A stretch of 33,088 bases of DNA from CAYWRO01 sp964460345 (GTDB lineage: Bacteria > Planctomycetota > Phycisphaerae > Phycisphaerales > UBA1924), in contig CAYWRO010000042.1 of the NCBI GenBank assembly GCA_964460345.1, forward strand, positions 1 through 33,088. Reading direction: 5' to 3'. Below, piece by piece: positions 24,960-32,470 of this stretch. Made by a program: the position numbers and the translations under genes. Below the pieces are notes generated by a model. The model saw nothing but the letters and a program-made list of their open reading frames with translations. It was not told where the DNA came from and searched no databases. Positions within the stretch are counted from its first letter, which is position 1. Each line of letters opens with the position of its first letter.

Positions 24960-26516
24960 TCAATACTCCTTCCGCAACCGCGCGCTTGGGATGTTCATCT
25001 GGCCGCGGTATTTGGCGACGGTGCGGCGGGCGATTTCGATGCCGCGGTTTTTGAGTTCTTCGGCGAGGGCGTCGTCGCTGAGGGGGTTGGACTTGTCTTC
25101 GGCGTCGATGACGTCCTTGAGGGCGGCCTTCACGGCGTCCCAGGAGACCTCTTCGCCGGACTCGGTCTGAGTGCCGCCCGAGAAGAAGCCGCGGAGGGGG
25201 ACGACGCCACGGGGCGTCTCGATCCACTTGTCTGCGACGGCGCGGGAGACGGTGGCGACGTGGATGCCGAGCTGGTCGGCGACCTGTGTCATGGGAAGAG
25301 GCTTGAGGGCCTGGGGGCCGTAGTCGAAGTAGTCACGCTGGGCGTCAACAACGACGCGGATCACGCGGAGGAGGGTGCGGCGGCGCTGATCGACGGCGTC
25401 GATGAGCCACTGGGCGTTTGAAAGATTCTTCCTGAGGAAGTCGCGCGTCTGACGGGGCACTTCCCGGTCGCGGGCCATCATGGCGTACTCGCGGTTCACC
25501 TGCAGGTTGGGGAGGCGGCGGTCATTCAGGTAGGCGATGTAGCGGTCCTCTTCCGGGTCGTACTCGACGATGGCATCCGGAACGAGAATTGACGGTTCGG
25601 CTTCCACGAGGGATCGGGCGGGCGCGAGCTGCAGCACGCGCATCGTTTCCATCGCCTCCTTGACCTGTTCAAGTGACAGCCCGGTCTTCTCCGCGATCCG
25701 CGGCAGGCGGTTCTGAGCCATGTCGTCAAGGTGGTTCTCGACCAGCAGCCGTACGGGGGCCCACCTGTCGCTTGGCTGCTCCTCCTCCAGCGCATCGATC
25801 TGCAGGAGCAGGCACTCCTTAACGTCGCGCGCCCCGGTGCCGGGAGGATCGAGCAGGAGCTGTACCAGCCGCAGGGTCCGCTCCATCTCCGCGGCGTCCG
25901 GCCGCTCAATGGCGGGCGGCAGCCGGTCGGCGATCGCTTCCAGCGGTGTGCGGATGTAGCCATCCTCCTCAATGTAGCCGATCAGGTGCTCCCCGAGCAC
26001 GCGCGTGCGGTCATCGACGTCGGCCAGCCGCCATTGGCGGAGGAGCTGCTCGGAAAGGGACAGCGACCGGTCGGCGGCATTGGCCATGGCGTCCATCTTG
26101 CCGTCGCGCTCGCCGGCCAGGTGTGAAGCGCTCCGCGCACCGAGGCCGTCCCAGTCGTGATGGCCCGCCTCCTCCTGCCGCCCGGGAGCGGCGGAGTACT
26201 CGTTGGCGGTGGCGTCCGGGTTGTCCGCCTCGAACTCTTCCAGGCGCGCAAAGTCCTGCTGGGCAGACTCTTCGCCCATCTCCATCGACTGCTCCGAGGC
26301 CGCGGGCTCTGCCTGCGCCTGCCGCGCACCATCGAAGGCGTCGTCGGCCGGCGCGGTGTCGGCGGTCTCAAGGGCGACGTTGGACTCAAGCTCCTGGGCG
26401 ATGCGCTCTTCGAGCTGCATGAGCGGCATCTGCAGGATCTCCATGGACTGGATCATCCTGGGAGCCAGCCGCATGTGCTGGCCGAGCCGCATCTGTTGTG
26501 ACGCTTCGAAGCGCAA
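24960..26516 (-). CDS. rpoN: RNA polymerase sigma-54 factor RpoN
   Basis: Sigma-54 directs polymerase to -24/-12 promoters and needs AAA+ activators. The 518 residues have region I (RLGQHMRLAPRMIQSMEILQ, about 10-29, then LEERIAQELESN). An acidic region II covers about 50-150. The core-binding region spans about 150-390, with GYIEEDGYI and DPPGTGARDVKECL. The helix-turn-helix is TQVADQLGIHVATVSRAV (410-427), and the RpoN box ARRTVAKYR is at 496-504. I propose a TTG start at 26516: it gives the family's usual N-terminus (RFEASQQ) and has GGGAG about 5 nt upstream, while the longer frame adds 84 residues without homology. No activator gene is in the window. Confidence 0.95.
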   Translation of the reverse strand: MRFEASQQMRLGQHMRLAPRMIQSMEILQMPLMQLEERIAQELESNVALETADTAPADDAFDGARQAQAEPAASEQSMEMGEESAQQDFARLEEFEADNPDATANEYSAAPGRQEEAGHHDWDGLGARSASHLAGERDGKMDAMANAADRSLSLSEQLLRQWRLADVDDRTRVLGEHLIGYIEEDGYIRTPLEAIADRLPPAIERPDAAEMERTLRLVQLLLDPPGTGARDVKECLLLQIDALEEEQPSDRWAPVRLLVENHLDDMAQNRLPRIAEKTGLSLEQVKEAMETMRVLQLAPARSLVEAEPSILVPDAIVEYDPEEDRYIAYLNDRRLPNLQVNREYAMMARDREVPRQTRDFLRKNLSNAQWLIDAVDQRRRTLLRVIRVVVDAQRDYFDYGPQALKPLPMTQVADQLGIHVATVSRAVADKWIETPRGVVPLRGFFSGGTQTESGEEVSWDAVKAALKDVIDAEDKSNPLSDDALAEELKNRGIEIARRTVAKYRGQMNIPSARLRKEY

Positions 26517-26546
26517 TGGGTCTCCCTCGGGGTGGGCGATGTGCAA

Positions 26547-26561
26547 CCGAATCTTATTCGG
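26547..26561 (-). promoter_or_regulatory. Palindrome with -10-like box upstream of rpoN
   Basis: CCGAAT and ATTCGG form a perfect 6-bp inverted repeat with a 3-bp centre. On the minus strand it contains TAAGAT, a -10-like hexamer about 35 nt before the proposed TTG start of rpoN. It could be the rpoN promoter with an overlapping operator. Confidence 0.35.
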
Positions 26562-26818
26562 CGTGCTGGGTGAGTGGCCCGTGTTTTGCTGGTGCGGGAG
26601 AGGCTGCCAAACTGGCAGGGCTGGGGCGCGGTGTGCTGCTTGACACCAGTGTTGGCTTGGGTGATGCTCTAAGCGCGTCCTGGCGGCGCTCAAATGCAGA
26701 GCGCGGGCTGATGATTCGTCAGCCGGGTCCTCACGGGCTCGATTGAGAGCAGGTGAAGCAGATCGCATCTGCGTGCAGGACGACAGGCCCGGCGCGCTGC
26801 CGCGCGTCGGGCTGCTTC
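26562..26818 (+). ncRNA. Candidate retron msr-msd region
   Basis: This stretch lies just upstream of a retron-family reverse transcriptase, where retron RNAs are usually encoded. It is rich in short perfect stems: CTGCCA (26604-26609) with TGGCAG (26613-26618); GGTGT/ACACC (about 26630-26647); AGCGC/GCGCT nested in GCTCT/AGAGC (about 26667-26702); GGCTGA/TCAGCC (26706-26724 region). The last two are GCAGAT/ATCTGC (26758-26763, 26767-26772) and a 10-bp stem with one G.U pair (26787-26796 with 26803-26812). I could not find a convincing long a1/a2 pair or the branching G, so boundaries are unknown. If translation began at the GTG at 26753 the last two stems would be coding. Confidence 0.3.
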
Positions 26819-27814
26819 ATGGGCCTGTTTGCCTCCATCAAGCGCGCGTTGGGTTTCGGCGGGGCTGATCCGCGCCAGTTGTTCCCCCAGGCCGCAGGTG
26901 AGGCGCGCCATCTCGGCGATGGCCGAAGCGGGCCCGCCGGCCGACTGGACGAGCGCGAGCTGGCCAACCGGCTGGGCATGACTCTTGAGGAGTTGGAAGG
27001 CTTCCGGCCAGCCTACTCGGAGTTCACGATTTCAAAGCGTCGCGGCGGCTCGCGCCGAATCGTCGCGCCCGATCCTGCCACCAAGGCGCTTCAGCGCAAG
27101 ATTCTTCGCCGGCTGCTCGGACGGCTTCGTGCGCATGCTTGCGCCACCGGATTTGAGCGCGGGCACAGCATTGTCACCAATGCCCGGTTGCACGAGCGTC
27201 AGGCGGTGGTGGTCAACCTGGACATCCGGCAGTTCTTCCCGCAAACCAAGGAGGCGCGTGTCGAGGCGTACTTCCGGGGCATCGGGTGGAACAAGCGCGC
27301 TGCGCGCCTGTTGGCGCGACTCGTCACGCACGACAGCGGCCTGCCGCCGGGCGCGCCCACCAGCCCGCGGCTCAGCAATCTGGTCAACTACCGGATGGAC
27401 GCCCGGCTTTACGCGATGGCCGCGCGCGTGGGCGCTCGCTACTCGCGGTACGCGGACGACATGACCTTCTCCTTCCCGACCGATCCCACGCCGAGCCAGC
27501 TCATGTGGCTGATCAACACGTGCGAGATCGCCCTGGCTGAGGACTTCGGGTATCGCCTCCATCGGAACAAGCTCCGCGTGCTCCGCCGCGGCCGCCACCA
27601 GCAGCGTGTCACCGGCCTCGTCGTGAATGAGCGTGCCCGCCTGCCGCGGCGGACACGCCGGTGGCTGCGATCGGTCGAGCACCGGATCCGCACAAATCCC
27701 GCGGCGGCGACCCTCAATGAGGCTCAGCTACGCGGGTGGCGGGCACTCACTCAGATGATTGACGGGCCGTCCGGCAGCTCCGCCCACTATCATGCCTCCG
27801 ACGATCACCTTTAG
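26819..27814 (+). CDS. Retron-family reverse transcriptase
   Basis: The 331-residue protein is a reverse transcriptase (RNA-directed DNA polymerase). KRRGGSRRIVAPD opens the RT region. VVVNLDIRQFFP carries the first catalytic Asp, LPPGAPTSPRLSN is the B motif, and YADDMTFSF (Tyr211-Asp214) is the catalytic YADD box. Two retron-specific signatures are present: NARLH (121-125), matching NAxxH of region X, and VTG (264-266) of region Y, which in known retrons help bind the msr RNA. There is no maturase domain X or endonuclease, so it is not a group II intron protein. I prefer the ATG at 26819 to the in-frame GTG at 26753, since the extra 22 residues look unlike protein. A methyltransferase gene follows after 14 bp. 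It is divergent from rpoN. Confidence 0.9.
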   Translation: MGLFASIKRALGFGGADPRQLFPQAAGEARHLGDGRSGPAGRLDERELANRLGMTLEELEGFRPAYSEFTISKRRGGSRRIVAPDPATKALQRKILRRLLGRLRAHACATGFERGHSIVTNARLHERQAVVVNLDIRQFFPQTKEARVEAYFRGIGWNKRAARLLARLVTHDSGLPPGAPTSPRLSNLVNYRMDARLYAMAARVGARYSRYADDMTFSFPTDPTPSQLMWLINTCEIALAEDFGYRLHRNKLRVLRRGRHQQRVTGLVVNERARLPRRTRRWLRSVEHRIRTNPAAATLNEAQLRGWRALTQMIDGPSGSSAHYHASDDHL

Positions 27815-27828
27815 CCCGCCGCGGGAGC

Positions 27829-28893
27829 ATGGAACTGATGGAGACTGCCAACGCACCTCGCCCGACAACGCAGACCGCAGCGGGAGCGGGCAACGGCGGG
27901 CACGCCGGCTCGGGCGGCATGAACGGGGCGGGGCCATCGATTACGATTGTCTCCAATGAGCACCGTGAGCAGGTGGCGTGGACCCCGCCTCCCGCCGGTG
28001 CTTCTGCCGCGGAGCCTTGGGGCACGGTGTCGACGCCTCACGGGCCGGTTCGCGTGGCGCCGCCTCGGGGGCGCATTCCGGGCTCGCTGGAGTCTCCGCC
28101 GGCCCCGCCCGGCCCGCGGGTGCCGTGGCGCAAGAAGGCGCTGCACCGCAACGACCACGAGTTCTGCCCGGAGATCGACGGGAAGCCGATCGGAGAGGGC
28201 AAGCACCCGACGGGCTTTGTGTTCCCCGCGTACCTGGACAATCCCGGCTGCCGCTGGTTGCAGGTTTTGAAGAAGATGTATGGGCTGCCGCTGGCGTTTC
28301 CGGCGTCGCTGTCTCCTGAGGCGGGGCTGCTGGTGCACGCACTGGTCCGCAACATCCGGCCGCGGGTGGTGATCGAGACGGGCACGTTTATCGGGATGAG
28401 CACGACGTGGATCGCCGCGGCCCTGCAGGAGAACGGGGACGGCGGGGTGGTCCACACGTTTGACGATTTCGGGCCGATCAGGAAGGGGCCATGGCGCGAC
28501 GCGGAGCTGCGTTCGGGAAGGCTGCCGTTCGTGGCGGCGTTGCTGGCTGAGGCGGGGCTGGCCGAGCACGTGGTGATGCACCCGGGCAACAGCGCCTTTG
28601 AGATTCGCGCTTCGCGCGAGGAGATTGCCGCCGCGGGCGGCGCGCAGCTTGCCTTCCTGGATGCGGATCACGGGTTTGTGGGCGTGTGCCAGGATTTCTG
28701 GGCGGCCGAGCCGGTGCTGAACACGGGCGGCTTTCTGCTCTTTCACGACACCTTCCCGGAGCGTTGCAGCTACGAAGGGCCGCGGGAGTTGCTGGACCGG
28801 ATCAATCGGCTGGGAGTGGGGTTGTACCAGAGCGCGGATCTTTATTTGTCGCCGAACAACTATGGGTTGGCGGTGGCGCGGCGCATCGGCTGA
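27829..28893 (+). CDS. Class I SAM methyltransferase (Methyltransf_24-like) next to the RT
   Basis: The C-terminal part (about 165-354) is a SAM-binding Rossmann domain: VVIETGTFIGMSTTWIAAAL region with ETGTFIGMST (183-192), HTFDDFG (acidic ribose-binding position), then LAFLDADHGFVGVCQDFW and GGFLLFHDTF. This resembles Methyltransf_24 or cephalosporin-hydroxylase-like enzymes, which often modify sugars or small molecules. The first 100 residues are Gly/Ala/Pro-rich and probably disordered. Residues 100-160 (RKKALHRNDHEFCPEIDGKP) are a separate basic segment with no family I recognise. It starts 14 bp after the reverse transcriptase stop, so co-transcription is likely; a TATCAT box at 27788-27793 could also serve it alone. 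A second ATG at 27838 is possible. The substrate is unknown. Confidence 0.8.
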   Translation: MELMETANAPRPTTQTAAGAGNGGHAGSGGMNGAGPSITIVSNEHREQVAWTPPPAGASAAEPWGTVSTPHGPVRVAPPRGRIPGSLESPPAPPGPRVPWRKKALHRNDHEFCPEIDGKPIGEGKHPTGFVFPAYLDNPGCRWLQVLKKMYGLPLAFPASLSPEAGLLVHALVRNIRPRVVIETGTFIGMSTTWIAAALQENGDGGVVHTFDDFGPIRKGPWRDAELRSGRLPFVAALLAEAGLAEHVVMHPGNSAFEIRASREEIAAAGGAQLAFLDADHGFVGVCQDFWAAEPVLNTGGFLLFHDTFPERCSYEGPRELLDRINRLGVGLYQSADLYLSPNNYGLAVARRIG

Positions 28894-28949
28894 TGTGCGG
28901 TTGATTCCGTTTGGCGCACGGTCGGGTGGCGCGGGCGCGCGCGGGGTGT

Positions 28950-28955
28950 TACACT
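28950..28955 (+). promoter_or_regulatory. -10-like TACACT just before the DNA methyltransferase
   Basis: TACACT ends 6 nt before the ATG at 28962 and there is no Shine-Dalgarno, as at pyrR and pyrB. It suggests a leaderless transcript independent of the upstream genes. Confidence 0.45.
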
Positions 28956-28961
28956 TCGCGC

Positions 28962-29945
28962 ATGACGACCAGGACCCGCTCGCGCGCATTCAAGCCGACC
29001 TTCGACCTTCCCGCCGACGGCAAGCGCGGTGCGCCTGACTACAAGGGCTCGGCGCGCATCTGGGTCGGGGACTGCCGCGAGCTGCTGCCGAAGATTGCGC
29101 AGCCGCGGAGCGTGAACCTGATCTTTGCCGATCCTCCGTTCAACTGGCGCCGCGCGTACGACGAGTGGGACGACGCCATGCCGGACCATGAGTACTGCGA
29201 CATCGAGGACATTCGGTCCGAACCGGGGAAGGCCAAATCGTTCACGATGCAGTGGCTCGACGCCTGCATTGAGCTGCTTGCCGACGATGGGTCGCTGTGG
29301 GTGAACATCCCGGACGACTGGGCGGCGGAGATTGTCGTTCACCTGAAATCGCGCAAGCTGGAGATGATCAACTGGGGGATCTGGCATTACCGGTTCGGAC
29401 AGAACACGACGGGGCGGTTCATCAACAGCAAAGTGCACGTGCTGTACTTTGCGCGCGACCTCGTGAAGCGGACGTGGAACCCCGAGGGGATCCTGGAGGT
29501 GTCAGACCGGCGCAGCATCTACAACGATGTGCGGACGGAAAGCAAGAAGGACGGCATGCCGCCGGGAATGCGCGTGCCGATGGACGTCTGGTACGGGCAG
29601 TACTGGGGGCGCATCCAGGGCAACAACCTGGAGCGGCGCGCGAACCATGACAACCAGCTTCCCGAGGTCTACCTGGAGCGCGTGATCCGGTGCTCGTCAA
29701 GCCCCGGCGACCTCGTGCTCGACCCCTTCACCGGGAGCGGAACCACGGCCGTGGTCGCCCGTGCGCTCGGGCGCGACTACATCGGCACGGAGTACTCGAA
29801 GCAGAACGCGGCCAGCGCCTTCAAGCGCATCAAGGAGGGTCCCATCCGGCTCGGAGCCGCGACGGGACAGAGCACGGCCATCTTCGAGAAGCGTGTCGCC
29901 GGTCCGCGCCGCCGGGCGCGCATTGACGCGGCCCGTACGGCATAA
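28962..29945 (+). CDS. Orphan DNA adenine methyltransferase (beta-type motif order)
   Basis: The 327 residues carry the motifs of an amino-group DNA methyltransferase. Motif IV is DPPF (57-60), in LIFADPPFNW. The SAM motif I is DPFTGSGTT (254-262) near the C-terminus, followed by ARALGRDYIGTEYS. The order IV before I is the beta class, which includes CcrM and M.HinfI. DPP[YF] points to N6-adenine rather than N4-cytosine, whose enzymes usually have SPP. SLWVNIPDDW and INWGIWHYRFGQN match the region between motifs in such enzymes. No restriction gene is adjacent. The frame opens at 28911, but the ATG at 28962 follows a -10-like box and begins the basic N-terminus. The recognition site cannot be read from sequence. 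Confidence 0.88.
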   Translation: MTTRTRSRAFKPTFDLPADGKRGAPDYKGSARIWVGDCRELLPKIAQPRSVNLIFADPPFNWRRAYDEWDDAMPDHEYCDIEDIRSEPGKAKSFTMQWLDACIELLADDGSLWVNIPDDWAAEIVVHLKSRKLEMINWGIWHYRFGQNTTGRFINSKVHVLYFARDLVKRTWNPEGILEVSDRRSIYNDVRTESKKDGMPPGMRVPMDVWYGQYWGRIQGNNLERRANHDNQLPEVYLERVIRCSSSPGDLVLDPFTGSGTTAVVARALGRDYIGTEYSKQNAASAFKRIKEGPIRLGAATGQSTAIFEKRVAGPRRRARIDAARTA

Positions 29946-29956
29946 ACCTCCCCGCC

Positions 29957-30178
29957 TCAGGCGCTCCCACCGGCTCCACCCGCGCCGCCGTGAGCGCTTC
30001 CTCCCGGCCCGCGATCGCGCTCGATCGTCACCTCGTGAGGCCCTGATCGCCCCTTGCGGTTGAAGCGTCGCTCCTCTTCCTTCGCCCATCGGTCAGCCAG
30101 CTTCCACCACCACAGCGCGGCGAGCGACCCGGTCACGGCGATGAACACGACGACTCCGACAACGATCGGAAGATCCAT
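29957..30178 (-). CDS. Small single-helix membrane protein
   Basis: The 73-residue product has one hydrophobic helix at about residues 4-25 (IVVGVVVFIAVTGSLAALWW). A charged segment follows (KLADRWAKEEERRFNRKGR), then a Gly/Ala-rich tail. The shape suggests an inner-membrane anchor with a short cytoplasmic tail. I do not recognise a family. It is 48 nt downstream of the polytopic protein gene on the same strand and converges on the DNA methyltransferase gene with 11 nt between stops. A TATCAT box ends 5 nt before its ATG. Confidence 0.6.
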   Translation of the reverse strand: MDLPIVVGVVVFIAVTGSLAALWWWKLADRWAKEEERRFNRKGRSGPHEVTIERDRGPGGSAHGGAGGAGGSA

Positions 30179-30183
30179 CCTGG

Positions 30184-30189
30184 ATGATA
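30184..30189 (-). promoter_or_regulatory. -10-like TATCAT before the small membrane protein
   Basis: On the minus strand TATCAT ends 5 nt before the ATG at 30178, again the leaderless layout. The AGG directly touching the ATG is too close to act as a Shine-Dalgarno. Confidence 0.35.
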
Positions 30190-30226
30190 GAAACCGCCCG
30201 GCGGAATGCCGTGTGGCACAACGGCC

Positions 30227-32173
30227 TTATTTGGTAAGTGCCGGGTCAACAGGCACAATCGGGGAGAGGTGCAGCCATCGCTCCTGCCGCCTGATCTTCC
30301 CCTCCTCCATCAAGGTCAGCGCCATGGGGATGCCCACCTTCTTCGATCCGCCGTCCGGACCGGGAAGGACGATGTGCGTGATGAGCCGCAACTCGCCGGC
30401 GTGGTCCGTCTCGAAGGCGACCACCTTGTCCCACGGCACGCGATAGCCGCCCTTGCCGGGCCCCGTCTTCTCGAGAGGGTACGGGTGAGGCCCCCACTTG
30501 TACGTGAGCACCTGCCGCATCACGAGGCCGTGTTCATCCGCCGCCGCGTAGTTCCACGGGCCTCCCTCCCACCGGCCGTAGCTGGCGTAGAGGTCGCTGC
30601 GTCCGTAGAGGCGGGCCGGCTCGTGCATGGCGGTCCAGGCGTGCGACCAGATGCCGAAGGCGAAGAGGTAGTTCAGCCGCCGGCACTCGGGGTAGGGCAT
30701 GTCGTCCAGCCAGACCGGCACGAAGACCGTCCCGGGCGGCGGGTTGGGCACAAGCTCACGGAGGCGCCGCGACTCGGCCACGTCGAACGCCCAGCGCTGG
30801 CGCAGGGCGGACTGGGTTCCGACCTGCATGAGCGCAAACCACAGGAAGACCGCGGCGGCGAGGTACACCGCCACGAAGGCCGAAACCGGGCGGATCGAGG
30901 CCGACCAGGGAAGGGCGCGCACCCCTTCGGCGGCGAGGGCCATCAGCAGCACCAGGCCGATGGCCGGGGCGTAGAGCATGCGGGAATCCGGCGCGCCGTA
31001 GGCGCGGACCACGTACACCGGCATGAGAGCCAGCACGAACGCCGCGCCTGCGAAGGCGGCGAGGAGCACGGGGTGCGTGATCGCGCAGTCGCGGGCCGGG
31101 GCGTGATCCTCGGCAGCCGAAGGCTCGCGTCGTCCCCGCGCTGCGCTGCTGGCCCAGAGGACCGTCGCACCGGCGATTCCGCCGATGAGCAGCCCGGAGC
31201 GCACGGGGTGAGCGCCCATGGCTTCGACGCCGAGCATCTGGGCGCACGTCTTGAAGCGCTGGATCAGGATGAACTCACCGGTCTCTTCCCAGAAGGGAAA
31301 CGCCTTGCCGAGCATCTCTTCCGGTCGCACAAGCGATTCGGGCGTTCCCAGGGCGCCGGCGGGCATGGTCCACCAGTACAGCACCAGGTACAGCCCGACG
31401 CCCAGGCAGCACGGGACGCTCACCGCGGCGGCCCGCCACAGGCGCTCGCGAAGCGGCTGGCCGGGAGGACTTGCCGCCATGCACAGCACTGGCAGCGCGC
31501 CGAGGGCTGCGCCCGGCTGCTCGTACATGCAGGTGAGCAGGTACGACGCGAGCGCCAGCAGCGGGATGACCCACCACCGGACTTCCCGCCGCGACCACGC
31601 CACCGCGCCGGTCATCACCGCCACCGACAGCAGCGCGGCCAGGCCGATCGGGATCGCCGTCGACCAGAAGACGACGTGGTAGTAGCCGGGGTAGGTCAGG
31701 AAGAGCAGCCCCGCCATGGCCGAGATGAGTCTCCCGAGCCCGAGCCGCCGCAGGAGTCGCCACACGAGGAAGGTCGTCCCCGCGTGCACGAGCGCGCCGA
31801 TCAGGTGCAGCGCCCAGTCGTGCTCCCACAGGACGGTCTGCAGGAACGAGTTGATCTTGAGCATGAGCGGGCGCCACAGCACCCACTCACCGTCACGCCA
31901 CAGGCGCTCGGCGCGGCCGGTGATCGGATCGACCTCGGTGAAGGCGTAGTCGTCGGTCCACTTGCCCAGGTCGCCGGCGTAGTAGAAACACCCCAGCGCC
32001 CAGAGCAGGACCGGCAGGACCCAGAGCCCGGAAGCGATCCGTCCCACAGGACCGGCGCCACCACTGCGCGCACCGCTGCCCGAGACATTCAACTCCAGCG
32101 CCGCCGCTTCAGGCGCGCACCGGTCGCGCCCAACGCCCCGCGGCTGCGCCGCAACCGTCCTTGTATCAGCCAT
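30227..32173 (-). CDS. Polytopic membrane protein, GT-C-like, unknown function
   Basis: The 648-residue protein starts with a 45-residue soluble stretch. About ten hydrophobic helices follow over roughly residues 47-460 (LWVLPVLLWALGCFYYAG first, then SAFVAVYLAAAVFLWFALM last). A soluble domain of about 190 residues ends it. The first extramembrane loop has KWTDDYAFTEVDP, an Asp pair at the place where GT-C glycosyltransferases carry catalytic acids, and WRPLMLKINSFL after it. That makes a lipid-linked-sugar glycosyltransferase plausible but not shown. The C-terminal domain (LDDMPYPECRRLNYLF, SDLYASYGRWEGGPWNYA) has no family I know. No clear Shine-Dalgarno precedes the ATG. It may be co-transcribed with the small membrane protein downstream. 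Confidence 0.75.
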   Translation of the reverse strand: MADTRTVAAQPRGVGRDRCAPEAAALELNVSGSGARSGGAGPVGRIASGLWVLPVLLWALGCFYYAGDLGKWTDDYAFTEVDPITGRAERLWRDGEWVLWRPLMLKINSFLQTVLWEHDWALHLIGALVHAGTTFLVWRLLRRLGLGRLISAMAGLLFLTYPGYYHVVFWSTAIPIGLAALLSVAVMTGAVAWSRREVRWWVIPLLALASYLLTCMYEQPGAALGALPVLCMAASPPGQPLRERLWRAAAVSVPCCLGVGLYLVLYWWTMPAGALGTPESLVRPEEMLGKAFPFWEETGEFILIQRFKTCAQMLGVEAMGAHPVRSGLLIGGIAGATVLWASSAARGRREPSAAEDHAPARDCAITHPVLLAAFAGAAFVLALMPVYVVRAYGAPDSRMLYAPAIGLVLLMALAAEGVRALPWSASIRPVSAFVAVYLAAAVFLWFALMQVGTQSALRQRWAFDVAESRRLRELVPNPPPGTVFVPVWLDDMPYPECRRLNYLFAFGIWSHAWTAMHEPARLYGRSDLYASYGRWEGGPWNYAAADEHGLVMRQVLTYKWGPHPYPLEKTGPGKGGYRVPWDKVVAFETDHAGELRLITHIVLPGPDGGSKKVGIPMALTLMEEGKIRRQERWLHLSPIVPVDPALTK

Positions 32174-32470
32174 CAGATTGTCGTCGAACCGCTCCGACCG
32201 CTGTGGGCGATCGCGTCGGGCGGCCCGCTCCGAGATGTGGGCGGGTCACCAAGACATGCTGACGATAATCGCAGGATCACTGAAAGGCAAGCGGCCCGCG
32301 ACGAGAGGATGGAGAGGGATCCGCAGATTGCGCAGATTAACGCCGATTTGCGAAGGGGAGCATCGGAGGTATGGGGCGAGGATGTATCATCGGCCGGCGC
32401 TCTTTTGTTCACACCGATGTCTCCACGCGGCGCCGAGCCACCAGGCACAGGCAGCAGATTCGGGATTTCG
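32174..32470. other. Intergenic region with a dispersed-repeat fragment
   Basis: This 297-bp gap separates divergent genes. At 32319-32352 it carries a short stretch with two GCAGATT copies (32323-32329 and 32332-32338) followed by AACGCCGATT. It resembles the CGCAGATTACGCAGATTAACGC-type repeats I recall as dispersed through many bacterial genomes. No gene is evident. A/T content is higher than in the rest of the window. Confidence 0.5.

Noticed and set aside
26819..27814. Group II intron or diversity-generating retroelement RT
   Set aside because: No maturase or endonuclease domain and no intron ends; no variable-repeat target seen; retron motifs NAxxH and VTG are present instead.
30206..32470. 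Long plus-strand frame upstream of the protein at 32471
   Set aside because: It is antisense to the polytopic membrane protein and His/Arg/Gln-rich; only the last 540 bp look like a real protein.
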